From Terriglobia bacterium (GTDB taxonomy: Bacteria > Acidobacteriota > Terriglobia > JAIQFV01), in assembly GCA_020072965.1 (NCBI GenBank), contig JAIQFY010000054.1, positions 1 through 36,076 on the forward strand: DNA of 36,076 bases. The letters run 5' to 3'. Positions 15,798 to 24,835 of this stretch are shown in pieces; the first letter of the stretch is position 1, and each line of letters opens with the position of its first letter. The notes beneath the pieces were generated by a model. That model was given only the letters and a program-made list of their open reading frames with translations. It searched no databases and had not been told where the DNA came from. The position numbers were made by a program, and so were the translations under genes.

Positions 15798-18344
15798 ATG
15801 CCATCTTGGACTACAATTACCGTCCCCGACCTTTCGGGCTTCCTTACTTTTTCCGGAATTCGGATTCGACGCATCCTTTCGACCGAACTCTTCTACGAAC
15901 TGGTAGGGGCTTCGTCCAGGTTCGAAAGCGGCAAAACTGGGCTCGCCGCCCAATGCCGTGTCCGTTGGACCGATTTGGCTGACACGCTGGCCGCGCTCCC
16001 GGAACCCGCCGAAATGATCGCCATTTTTGGCAGCCATCCCGATACTTCCAAAGACACCCGTGAGGTATTCGTTGGATTCCTATCCATCGGACGGGGCCCC
16101 AGCGGCGCCGAAGCCGAAAAACGCTGTGTCGAAGCACAGAGAAACCTCTGGGTCCTGGTCGAAACCATCCTCGACTATGCCGAATTGGAACCCATCGACA
16201 AGGAGGATGACCTGCGGACCATTGTTGGTTTCTTCCGGCAATCTGCCGTTACTGAAGTGCAACGCCGCTATGAAACCGTCCGTATCAGTCAAGGCGTTTT
16301 TGTTCGCGAATCTCTGGGATTTGAAACGAGGAAGGAAGAAGCGCCGGAATCAGGAGACCAACAATACATCGAGCCTCAACTCGCTCATCTCTATCCTTGG
16401 GTTCCTAGTGACGACACTTGGAGGCGACTCCTCGAAGCGCTGAGTAAGGAACCCGTGCCCACGGCCTTGGTGGTTCATCTTCGCGGCTGGCAACAGGCGC
16501 CCGAGGCCTGCCGCAGAGAAGCGAGCCGGGCCCTGGTGGTGGCGGAAAAGATTGCCAGGTACGATGTGGGAACCGAGGGAGGGACCGTTCCGCAATTGCA
16601 AGCCGATGTCCTTCGACACGAAGCCTTGCGCCGGCTTTCTGTCCTAGAAGGGCGTGTTCTGGCCGCTCGAGTCTTCATTTCTGCAGGACAAGCGCCCTCC
16701 TCGGCCCTGGTGGGAACCGTCATCAGTTGTCTCGATGATGCATCCATCCGGCCCGGACAAAGCGGTGCGGAATCCATGTTTCGTGGCGGCGCAAAGCTCC
16801 TGCCGGCGCGCAGTTCCGACATCCTCGCCCCGCTCGATGAGCCAGCTCTAAACATGCTCTTCGGGCCCTGTGAATCCAGCGCCTTTCTCCGTACTCCCAT
16901 GCCCACGGACGTTGAATTGCCAAGTCTCCCGATCAATCGTGCTCGAACAGCTGCGATTGTGGGTTATTCGGGAGATGATGTCCCCCTGGGCTCTAATGTC
17001 CACCGCGGCTCCAGGGTGCCCGTGACTTTGGACGGGCCGATGCGCTTTCGTCACACCTACATTGTTGGGCAAACGGGGACCGGCAAATCCACGTTGCTTC
17101 TTCACATGATCCTGCACGACATAGATAAAGGTCGTGGGGTGGCGGTCCTCGATCCGCATGGAAGCCTGATCGACCAGGTTCTTCTTCACTATCCCGCCCA
17201 CAGGGACAATGATCTCATCATCGTGGACGTGACCGACATCGAACGCCCGGTGGGATTCAATGTGCTCTCCATCGATGAAAAAGACCCCCTCCAATACCGC
17301 CTGGTGCGCGACCGGGTGATTGACGATCTGTTCTCCTTTCTCGAACGCACCTATGACATGAGGCGGATTGGGGGACCAATGTTTGAAATGCATTTTCGGG
17401 GTATGCTGGGGCTCCTGTTGGGGCTCGACGTGCAGAAGCCTCCATTCATCCCCAATTTGCTCATCTTCAAGCTGCTCTATGCGAACAAACACCTCCGCTC
17501 CAAGTTGGTTGAGAGGATTCGCGATAAAGATCTCCTGTTGAACGATTTTGTGGAAGAGGCCCTTGCGGTGTCTGGGGAAACTTCCTTGCAAAACATGGCA
17601 CCCTATATCACCAGTAAATTCAACCGCTTTATTTCCGACTTGACCTTACGCAACATCACCTGCCAGAACTCCATGTTGGATCTGGATGACATCGTCAACA
17701 ATGGTAGAGTGGTTCTCTTTTACTCGGGAAAGGGGCGATTTGGGGACCAGGCCGCGGGCCTGCTGGCCTCGCAGTTCATCTCGCGGTTGCGTTGGGCGGT
17801 AATGAAGCGGGGAGCGCAGAAAAACGTTCGGCCGTTCTATTTGTACGCCGATGAGTTTCAGCTTTTCGCAGACAATCGATTTACGGAGATGCTGGCGGAG
17901 GCGCGCAAGTTCCAGCTGTCGCTGACGCTCGCGCACCAATATGCCCGACAAATTCCCGAGGAGGTGCTACTGGGAGTTTTGGGGAATGTCGGAACCACGG
18001 TGATATTTCGCGTTGGCGCATCGGATGGCGCCGTGTTTGATCCTCTTTTCAAACCCACGTTCAACGAACGCGATCTCGCCTCGTTGCCGAACTTTCGCGC
18101 CTACGTCCGTAGTTTCGGATCCCTCGGCAATACACCGTTCAGCGTCGAGACAGAGCCTCCCCCTTCTGGCGGCGACCCTGGACGGGCCAGGACTTTGAGG
18201 CAGCAATCAAGTGAGAAATACGGACGCCCCCGCATCATCGTGGAACAGGAGATCGAGGCCACCTATAAGGCCTATAAGAAGATGGATTTCGATGGAACAC
18301 GGGTGTTGGAATTCGAGGAAGAGAAAACAGCGGCAGAGAAATGA
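15798..18344 (+). CDS. HerA/TraG-like (type IV secretion coupling-type) DNA-pump ATPase
   Basis: 848 residues; the ATG follows AGAGGAAG at good spacing. The N-terminal ~380 residues are soluble and of unknown fold. The motor domain begins near 415 with Walker A GQTGTGKS (424-431), then GVAVLDPHGSLIDQVL, and Walker B FYLYADEFQLF (D685, E686), ending with the LAHQYARQIP and TTVIFRVGASDG segments typical of VirD4/TraG/HerA-type ATPases with a TraM-recognition domain. It lacks N-terminal membrane helices, which argues for a soluble HerA-like or DUF87-type protein. No relaxase, pilus or nuclease partner is next to it, so role is open: DNA translocation in defence, repair or mobile-element transfer. 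Confidence 0.83.
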   Translation: MPSWTTITVPDLSGFLTFSGIRIRRILSTELFYELVGASSRFESGKTGLAAQCRVRWTDLADTLAALPEPAEMIAIFGSHPDTSKDTREVFVGFLSIGRGPSGAEAEKRCVEAQRNLWVLVETILDYAELEPIDKEDDLRTIVGFFRQSAVTEVQRRYETVRISQGVFVRESLGFETRKEEAPESGDQQYIEPQLAHLYPWVPSDDTWRRLLEALSKEPVPTALVVHLRGWQQAPEACRREASRALVVAEKIARYDVGTEGGTVPQLQADVLRHEALRRLSVLEGRVLAARVFISAGQAPSSALVGTVISCLDDASIRPGQSGAESMFRGGAKLLPARSSDILAPLDEPALNMLFGPCESSAFLRTPMPTDVELPSLPINRARTAAIVGYSGDDVPLGSNVHRGSRVPVTLDGPMRFRHTYIVGQTGTGKSTLLLHMILHDIDKGRGVAVLDPHGSLIDQVLLHYPAHRDNDLIIVDVTDIERPVGFNVLSIDEKDPLQYRLVRDRVIDDLFSFLERTYDMRRIGGPMFEMHFRGMLGLLLGLDVQKPPFIPNLLIFKLLYANKHLRSKLVERIRDKDLLLNDFVEEALAVSGETSLQNMAPYITSKFNRFISDLTLRNITCQNSMLDLDDIVNNGRVVLFYSGKGRFGDQAAGLLASQFISRLRWAVMKRGAQKNVRPFYLYADEFQLFADNRFTEMLAEARKFQLSLTLAHQYARQIPEEVLLGVLGNVGTTVIFRVGASDGAVFDPLFKPTFNERDLASLPNFRAYVRSFGSLGNTPFSVETEPPPSGGDPGRARTLRQQSSEKYGRPRIIVEQEIEATYKAYKKMDFDGTRVLEFEEEKTAAEK

Positions 18345-18713
18345 TATTGAACGCTCGAAGGTGGCAGCAAGAATAAATTGAGGTCGGATCTGGACAAACC
18401 ACATAGCTCACACTTTCTCCGGTTTGTCCTATGTCCCGATCTGATATACATCTCAAAGTTATGGAGTGAGTTTATCGCTTTTGGGCAAAGGAAATCCCCA
18501 GAAAGGCGTACCATGCGGGCCGGCACCGGGAGGATAGGGCCACGCTGAAGAGCGACCTGAGCGCCGCGGTGCCGGCGGGGAAAATCCCCGAAGGCGGGCC
18601 TTCCAGCTCGGGCCCGCCCCAATCATTTCTCCAAATCGAATGACGCAATTAGATTTGAGGGAGCTAGACATCTCGATGAAGTATCCCTACCACTAGAGGA
18701 GGGCTATGTATTT
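18345..18713. repeat. Gene-free stretch with nested GC-rich inverted repeats
   Basis: The 10-bp arm GCCGGCACCG at 18519-18528 is matched by its perfect inverse at 18567-18576. Next to it are GGGGAAAATCCCC (18577-18589) and the stem GGCGGGCC/GGCCCGCC at 18594-18619. This compact set of hairpins stands at the boundary where the AT-richer block begins and could terminate transcription from the ATPase gene. No gene supported. Confidence 0.55.
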
Positions 18714-19271
18714 ATGAATGATCACATGAGTTTAGGCATGGTTCTCATCCTTAATTATGCTATCGGTTGGTTCAAAACCTATAGTGAATTCTATCACGAT
18801 TGGTGTGGAATCCGTTTACTTCCCAGAGTCCTTGCCCTCCAACTTCCCTCTATGATTATAATTGTTGCTATATACGTAGACATCATTCACTTCGCCCAAA
18901 TTACGTTCTTACGGCATTATTTCTTCTTGATTTCCTTGGTGGCAGCCCAGGCAGCGGATTTAATCACCAGGCATTTGTTGCGTAGTCAATCTCACGGGAG
19001 ATCATCGAAGGTGAATACAAACTATACATTCGCTGTAAGTGTTCAAACAGCAATCGCAATGAAAAAAATACAGATTGTTGATTGTCTCTCCCAAAGACCC
19101 AACCCCAGAGACATTTTAATTGATGCCCTGAAAGCCTCTGGTATTTCGCCCCGAAAGGTAGACCCCCTTATCTGCAAAATCAATACTCCTCCGACTAGAG
19201 AGCAGATGTTTGACGTTGTAAATACACTGGGTGTGGCCATGGCAAAAACCCTCGTAAAAAGTTGTAAATGA
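18714..19271 (+). CDS. Small membrane protein of unknown function
   Basis: 185 residues. GAGGAGGG lies upstream of the ATG; an ATG nine bases earlier runs into a stop after three codons. Two or three hydrophobic segments are visible (about 5-17, LPSMIIIVAIYVDIIHFA near 43-60, and FFLISLVAAQAADLI near 70-84), followed by a soluble C-terminal domain of about 100 residues with KKIQIVDCLSQRPNPRDILIDAL. No known family was recognised. It is the first gene of an AT-richer co-directional block. Confidence 0.6.
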   Translation: MNDHMSLGMVLILNYAIGWFKTYSEFYHDWCGIRLLPRVLALQLPSMIIIVAIYVDIIHFAQITFLRHYFFLISLVAAQAADLITRHLLRSQSHGRSSKVNTNYTFAVSVQTAIAMKKIQIVDCLSQRPNPRDILIDALKASGISPRKVDPLICKINTPPTREQMFDVVNTLGVAMAKTLVKSCK

Positions 19272-19318
19272 ATTAAGGCTGATCATGGTAAGAGCCCTGG
19301 TACCAAAAGGAGTCCAAA

Positions 19319-20986
19319 GTGAATACAGACTCAAATCTAACTTTTAGGCAAGTGCGAAACGTATCTGGCTTCAGTCGGCCAATGTCCGTTACTGACGCTT
19401 TTATTTATAATTTTCTTGCCATGGGCATTATCTTTCCTTGGACATATTTATGGGGCCCGGCTAGTTTTCCTGGCAGTAACATAGAACTGGGGATATGGTT
19501 GACCCTGCTTGCTCAAATTCCAATTTCCTTGGCATACTGCTTCCTCGCAACAGTATTGCCCGTAAATGGAGGAGATTACATTTATCAAACGCGGGCATTT
19601 GGAAAGTGGGGTTACATTTTTGTTTTAAGCGGTTTCGTAATCTGGATTTTACAGTGGGTAGCCCTGTCAGGATGGCTATTTGCCACCCTAGGAGTTGCTC
19701 CTTGGCTGTTGTCCGTGGGAGTAATTTCAAACAATCAGACATTGTGCGCATGGGGTTTGGCGGTTCAAACTCCAGGCGGAGTATTTGCAATATCCATCGC
19801 TCTTGCGCTTGTTACTACGCTTTTCTTGATTCGCGGGCTTCGTCTTTACGTTCGAGCGCAGCGTTTTCTTTTCGTTGCAACGATAACTTCAGTGCTAGTT
19901 GTAATTTATGTGTTTATTTCTAAACAAGCTACTTTTTCCACCGACCTAAATGCCTTCGTAAACACCTTAACGAATCTTTCGGGCTTGAAAACTTCCCCCT
20001 TACTTTCAAGAGACTTCTTTACGTTTATTCAAAGCGATGTTACCAAGGCGGGGTTTAATATATCTCCTACATTTAGCTTTTTGGCAACACTAGGGATAAT
20101 TCCAATTGCATGGACCAGCCTCCAGTGGGCTACCTATAGTGTGGAACAGAACACCGAGATTTCCGAGGCGGACCATTTCTGGAAACAATTGTACATTCTT
20201 ATGGGCTCAGCTGTTTTGGTCACTATATTTCTCTGGCTAATTGCTCATTTTGAACACATAGCTACAACAAAGAGTTTTATGGTTGCTGCTTCAGCAGCAT
20301 ACTGGCTGCAGATCGGCTCACCCGATACAGTATCTACTGTTAAGACAGTGGTGCAGCCATTTCCAAATATCTTGGCGATGGCGGCTTGCAAGAGCCTTGT
20401 CCTTACAAGCCTCATTGCGTTAGGATTTCTCGCAAATGCCTTTCAAGTGGCATGCAATTGCTTCATAGGAGCAACTCGGATTCTTGTGGCTATGGGAACT
20501 GATGGATTTCACAGACCTTTGCATCTTGAAAAAGTTAATCCAGTCTGGCATGCTCCCCTTAGGGCGCATTGGTTTTATTTCTTTGCCAGCATACCATTTA
20601 TTGTTGCGTATAATTTCCTTCCCAATTGGGTTACATATTCTCTTGGCGTGACATTTGCTTGCGGATATGTGTTTACAGTCTCCTCTTTGGCGGCGACTCG
20701 AATCCCTAGCAAGCTACGCTCGGCATGGATTACATCTGATATCCATAACTTTAAACCTTGGATCATTAAAACGGTAGGATATGTTGGATTCGGATCTGGT
20801 GCCACAATGGTTCTATCCTATTTGATATTTCCGCAATTAGGAATTACGGGGACAGTACCTTATTTGATAGTTTTTGGAATCGGGGTTTTTGCATACGCTG
20901 TTTATGTTATTTCGAAGGCAAGGTCCCCATTGATTGAAAAAACGATGGAGCAAGTTCCAGACGAGGTCGACGATTTCTACCGATAA
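19319..20986 (+). CDS. APC-superfamily amino-acid permease-like transporter
   Basis: 555 residues from a GTG with AAAAGGAG upstream. About twelve membrane segments are visible. The first part, MSVTDAFIYNFLAMGIIFPWTYLW, then PVNGGDYIYQTRAFGKWGYIFVLSGF, has the layout of amino acid-polyamine-organocation permeases (TM1 with an unwound glycine-rich stretch and a conserved P-x-x-GG(D/E)YIY motif in TM2-3). A long extracytoplasmic-type loop separates TM8 and TM9. Substrate unknown. Codon use is AT-richer than in surrounding regions. Confidence 0.85.
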   Translation: MNTDSNLTFRQVRNVSGFSRPMSVTDAFIYNFLAMGIIFPWTYLWGPASFPGSNIELGIWLTLLAQIPISLAYCFLATVLPVNGGDYIYQTRAFGKWGYIFVLSGFVIWILQWVALSGWLFATLGVAPWLLSVGVISNNQTLCAWGLAVQTPGGVFAISIALALVTTLFLIRGLRLYVRAQRFLFVATITSVLVVIYVFISKQATFSTDLNAFVNTLTNLSGLKTSPLLSRDFFTFIQSDVTKAGFNISPTFSFLATLGIIPIAWTSLQWATYSVEQNTEISEADHFWKQLYILMGSAVLVTIFLWLIAHFEHIATTKSFMVAASAAYWLQIGSPDTVSTVKTVVQPFPNILAMAACKSLVLTSLIALGFLANAFQVACNCFIGATRILVAMGTDGFHRPLHLEKVNPVWHAPLRAHWFYFFASIPFIVAYNFLPNWVTYSLGVTFACGYVFTVSSLAATRIPSKLRSAWITSDIHNFKPWIIKTVGYVGFGSGATMVLSYLIFPQLGITGTVPYLIVFGIGVFAYAVYVISKARSPLIEKTMEQVPDEVDDFYR

Positions 20987-20999
20987 CATTACTCTCCCG

Positions 21000-21707
21000 A
21001 TGAAACTTCAAAAGGAAGCGGTTTTGATCGTGGAGAATGCGCAAGCCCATAATATCGAAGTGCGGATTCTGGGCTCCGTTGCCATTGCTACCTATGTGGG
21101 CGCGGAGATTGCCAGCCGACCGTCACCGATAAAAGATATTGATCTGATTACGAGACATGAGGCAAGGACTGTTTTTCAAGGTATTCTCTATAATTCGGGG
21201 TGGAGGGTAGTTGAAGAGTTGTTGCTCCTTTCAGAGGACCGCGAAACATACCAGCATCCAGCGCAGGAATATACTGTAGATGTCTATTTCGATGTAGTAG
21301 ACGGCAATCATCCGATACACCTCAGGGATCGCTTGGGGCTCAGCTTCCCGGCAATATCGGCGACGGATCTTCTAATGACAAAACTTCAGAGGAGATTTCC
21401 GAGACAAACAGACACTTGGGATTGTTGTGCTCTATTTACCCATGGCATTGCCTCAATGGAAGTTGAGTATTTTGTCCGAGTGATGGGAAAGGATTGGGGA
21501 TTGTATACGACTGCATTGGACAATTTGAGAAATCTCATCGTCAGTTGCCCAAGGGCGCGCGAGGGCATCCGTCGGCTGATGGCAGATGCTGAACGAGGGG
21601 CGAAGAGTTGGCAGTGGTATGTTAGATCCGTGCTGGGTCGTAGGCTCAAATGGTGGAATGACGTTTTTGATACCAAAATCTCAGAAAAAAGGAGAGGGAG
21701 CCTGTGA
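21000..21707 (+). CDS. Nucleotidyltransferase-fold protein (AbiEii/MenA-like layout)
   Basis: 235 residues from the ATG at 21000, 14 bp after the permease stop; an upstream ATG at 20934 would overlap the permease by 53 bp and adds only basic residues. The NTase core is clear: RILGSVAIATYVG (G25-S26), KDIDLI with D46 and D48, and a third acidic site near EYTVDVYFD (D94). This is the minimal polymerase-beta fold found in antitoxin/toxin NTases and in uncharacterised nucleotidyltransferases. The C-terminal half is helical. Its stop overlaps the start of the phosphoesterase by 4 bp, so the two are translationally coupled. Confidence 0.7.
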   Translation: MKLQKEAVLIVENAQAHNIEVRILGSVAIATYVGAEIASRPSPIKDIDLITRHEARTVFQGILYNSGWRVVEELLLLSEDRETYQHPAQEYTVDVYFDVVDGNHPIHLRDRLGLSFPAISATDLLMTKLQRRFPRQTDTWDCCALFTHGIASMEVEYFVRVMGKDWGLYTTALDNLRNLIVSCPRAREGIRRLMADAERGAKSWQWYVRSVLGRRLKWWNDVFDTKISEKRRGSL

Positions 21708-22660
21708 GAATTTTGTTCATCACCGACCTGCACGGATCGACGCTTCTATTTAAGAAGGCTCTTCGTGTTGTAAACGATTTTGAAATTGATGCCATGATAC
21801 TGGGAGGAGATCTGAGTGGTAAGAGGCTACTGGCCATAGCCCCGAATTTGGATGGTGGTTATGTTACGTCTGAGGTTTATAAGAAGAAGGATGATACTGG
21901 GAAGGCAGTGGAAATGACGATTCCAAAGACAGTAGGCAAAGCAGAATTAGATAACTATTTGAAGCGATTGGAGGCTAAGGGTATCTACTGGCATATTGCA
22001 GAGCGCGGCGAAATCGAGGAGTTAAATGAGAATGTCAGGAAACTTCAAGTGTTGTCTCTCAAGAAGATTTACGACCGGCTTGTTGAGTGGGCAAAGCTCG
22101 CCTCAGAAAGACTACCGGAAGGAGTTAAATGCTTTTGGACAGGGGGCAATGATGACGACCAAGAAATGCTTGAGCAACTATCAATGGAGGATTTGGGACG
22201 CTTTTTGTATGTAGAAGATCAAGTAGTTGATCTATTTGGATACCAGGTCTTATCAATGGGATTTAGCAACAAGACTCCATTTAATACAGACCGAGAACTC
22301 GAAGAGGAAGAAATTTCCAACCGATTAATGCGGTTGGCAGACAATGCGAAGTCTACGGAAAAAATGATCCTTAATGTTCATGTTCCACCGTATAATTGTG
22401 GGACAATTGACTTGGTTACGAACTTGAAAGATCCTTCGCGGTCAGTCCATGTTGGAAGTAAAGGCGTTAGAACATTTATTGAAAACATTCAGCCCTTGGC
22501 AGACTTTGCTGGCCACGTGCATGAAGGCACGGGAACCGCAAAAATAGGGCGCACCCAAGTTTTTAATCCGGGCAGTGACTATTATGCTGGGATCCTTCAA
22601 GGCTATGTGGTAGATATCTTAGATTCACGAATTGGTGATTTTGCTCATTTTACGAGGTGA
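21704..22660 (+). CDS. Calcineurin-like metallophosphoesterase
   Basis: 318 residues from a GTG overlapping the previous stop (GTGA). The five metal-binding blocks are present in order: D8-x-H10 in FITDLHG, D36 in GGDLSG, N149-D in WTGGNDD, H226 in NVHVPP, and H271-x-H273 in AGHVHEG. An inserted, helical segment of about 90 residues lies between blocks II and III. Family members hydrolyse phosphodiesters or nucleotides. Coupled expression with an NTase suggests the pair makes and removes the same nucleotidyl modification or messenger; that is inference. Confidence 0.82.
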   Translation: MRILFITDLHGSTLLFKKALRVVNDFEIDAMILGGDLSGKRLLAIAPNLDGGYVTSEVYKKKDDTGKAVEMTIPKTVGKAELDNYLKRLEAKGIYWHIAERGEIEELNENVRKLQVLSLKKIYDRLVEWAKLASERLPEGVKCFWTGGNDDDQEMLEQLSMEDLGRFLYVEDQVVDLFGYQVLSMGFSNKTPFNTDRELEEEEISNRLMRLADNAKSTEKMILNVHVPPYNCGTIDLVTNLKDPSRSVHVGSKGVRTFIENIQPLADFAGHVHEGTGTAKIGRTQVFNPGSDYYAGILQGYVVDILDSRIGDFAHFTR

Positions 22661-22699
22661 CTCCTTGCGTGCCCAGGGTCACACATCTCAACAAATGTG

Positions 22700-23938
22700 A
22701 GGGTCAGATCGGGACTTTGGACAATTGCGAGTTCGCGAGTGCAAGGAGTTCCCTCAGTTCGGGATCTTTCTCTAATCGCGCTTCGAAGCGGAGGATGCCC
22801 TTGCTGACTGCCCAGGAGTCCAACGAGTCTGCCCGCTCTCCCAACTGTTTGAGGGTCATTCCGCCCGCCACGGCGGGGCGAGCCAAAAAAAAGACCATAT
22901 CTCGCCCCCAGTCCCCGTGCCGATTGGAGAATTGATCCCATCCTTCTCGCTTTATCCGCTCTACGACTTCCAGCACGGCACCAAACTCCAGTCTTCTTTT
23001 CAATTGCCGCAGACTCGATTGCTCGTGCTCACCCCGTGCGCTTTGAGTGCTAGGCTCCGGATGAAAGCCTCATCCCTCAGGGCCACTTGCGCCTGCAACT
23101 GATCCCACGGGGTCTGGATCAGGCCCTCCCGCGCGGCCGACTCTACATACTCGCGATATGCCTCTGGGCGCTGCTCCTCCTCTCCCCCCACCCAGCCCAG
23201 CACGGCCTGGGTGGTTTTAACCATGCTGGCGCCGGCTCCAGGCCAATGTAGGCGCGATAGGAACTCCACCGGTAGTTCCTCAAAAACTCAATGCGATCTT
23301 TCCACACCGCAGTCGCCAGTTCCCTCCCTACTCCCGCTTGATTTCGTCGCCGACTCTGTTTGTTCAATCCGAAGCGTTCGACGCGAATGGGGTTGAGGTG
23401 CACATAACGGCTCAGCTCCAACCCCCAGCGTCGCGGCTCCACCCGCCGCGGCGGGGCTTTGAATCGACCCTGCAGCAGGTGCCCCGCTCGTTGATATCGC
23501 CCATTGAACCAGCTGCTGTACCCACTATTCAACCATTGCCCGCCACGGCGGGCCCGGCTGAGGTTCGCTTCCAACGTTTCCAGCAACCCATGCCAATGAT
23601 TGTCCATGAGGGTGTAGACATGCAGCTGAAGGCGATACCGCTCCGTCATTTCGCTGAGCCGGCCCAGAAATTCGCGGCGGTCCTGGTCATCACGAAAAAT
23701 CGGCTGCCGCTCATTTCCTCTCGAAGTAATATGATACCATCCCCCTTCGCACTGAATGCCTAACGGCCTGACCATGGGAACTCCGCCTCGGGGGAAGGTT
23801 GGCTAGTAGTAGATCGTCTCCGTGCTGGGGGTACTGACGCATTATACCGCGTTCAAATGGGGGAGGATCAATAAATGCGCTTCGGATTGGTTGGGCGGTT
23901 GCCGATCCACGGAATGTCCAAAGTCCCGATCTGACCCT
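22700..23938 (-). mobile_element. Decayed RAYT element with 24-bp perfect terminal inverted repeats
   Basis: The sequence AGGGTCAGATCGGGACTT plus TGGACA at 22700-22723 is found perfectly inverted at 23915-23938. The ends enclose a broken Y1 transposase. Total length about 1.24 kb. The stop codon of the transposase lies inside the left terminus. Confidence 0.8.
22704..23775 (-). pseudogene. REP-associated Y1 transposase, frameshifted
   Basis: The reading starts at 23775 (MVRPLGIQCEGGWYHITSRG, with the HUH-like motif MDNHWHGLLE), shifts frame near 23230 to the frame covering 23000-23269, and shifts again near 23000 to the frame ending at 22704. Alignment by eye to the intact copy at 30727-31770 covers nearly the whole protein. 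Three places carry extra GC-rich palindromes of the CCCGCCRCGGCGGG type (near 22863, 23442 and 23539) that change length by 6, 6 and 9 bases compared with the intact copy. The two frameshifts make a functional product unlikely. Confidence 0.85.
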
Positions 23939-24835
23939 GGGATTTTATGGTTTCGACTTTACATGACAATCTACATGACAATCGACACCTGGCATTTCCC
24001 CCCACGGCCCCTTCGATTATTGTGCAATCCCCTCTACCCAACGCTGCAAATTTTTCTGAATTCGGGTATCAAAGGATTGCTTCACCACAACGATGCAGCC
24101 ACGCTTATCTAATGTGCTTCCAGAGGTAAATTAGAAGGCCTTTTCACGTTGATGGATCTAATTCAGTGAGGATCGAGTCCCCTCAAGGGTGCTTCCACCA
24201 AAATTACATTTGCTCTCTCAATCGCGCAAGATTCTTGCGGCTTGGGGTTGAGTCAGGTTGTGAAAGGATTCTCTATTCTTGCATTTGGTTTCTGATTGTG
24301 GTACTGACCAATCAGTTTGGAGGGCTAACATTCTCGGGGTTGTGCTCGCAACTCAGTTGCGATGCACTTGAACCAACCAACACCGGCGTTCTGATCACTA
24401 GGAGTGTCGAAATTTTCCCCGCCTTGGACCACCCGGGTCCGGTTGCTGCTATTAGCCGATAGGCATCTCACACCGCAGCGTTTTCACGTCAAGCCAGGAA
24501 TCATCGCAATCCCGCCATTTCGGAACCGTTAGCGAATTAGGAACGACAGCGAAACGGGTACCGAGAAGACATCCAGTGAGGAGAAGCGTCAATGGACGAG
24601 CCCGATCCGATCTTCTGGGAGGAGGCGATTTCGCGTTCGACATTCACGGGCCGGGGGAGCGGCATCCCGCGGCCTCAAGGTATAACCTTTAACCTGATTC
24701 AGGAGAGTGCCTGCACAAGGAGGTAGCAAATACCTGCTTATGCAACAACGTAGTTGCGAAGAAATCAGGGTTGCCAGTTCCAGGGACCGCGAGCCGAGTA
24801 CCCTTCACAAAATATTTGAATCAGGGAGGATTACC
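23939..24835. other. Gene-free stretch between RAYT element and three-gene cluster
   Basis: About 900 bp. One small plus-strand frame, 24593-24724 (43 residues, MDEPDPIFWEEAISRS...), has a GAGGAG eight bases upstream of its ATG but resembles nothing I recognise. The minus-strand frame 24452-24643 with VPKWRDCDDSWLDVKTL is equally unassigned. Neither is called as a gene. The rest holds no visible structure. Confidence 0.35.

Noticed and set aside
24452-24643. 63-aa minus-strand frame with VPKWRDCDDSWLDVKTL
   Set aside because: No start signal and no recognised family; too weak to call, although the sequence looks vaguely familiar from other genomes.
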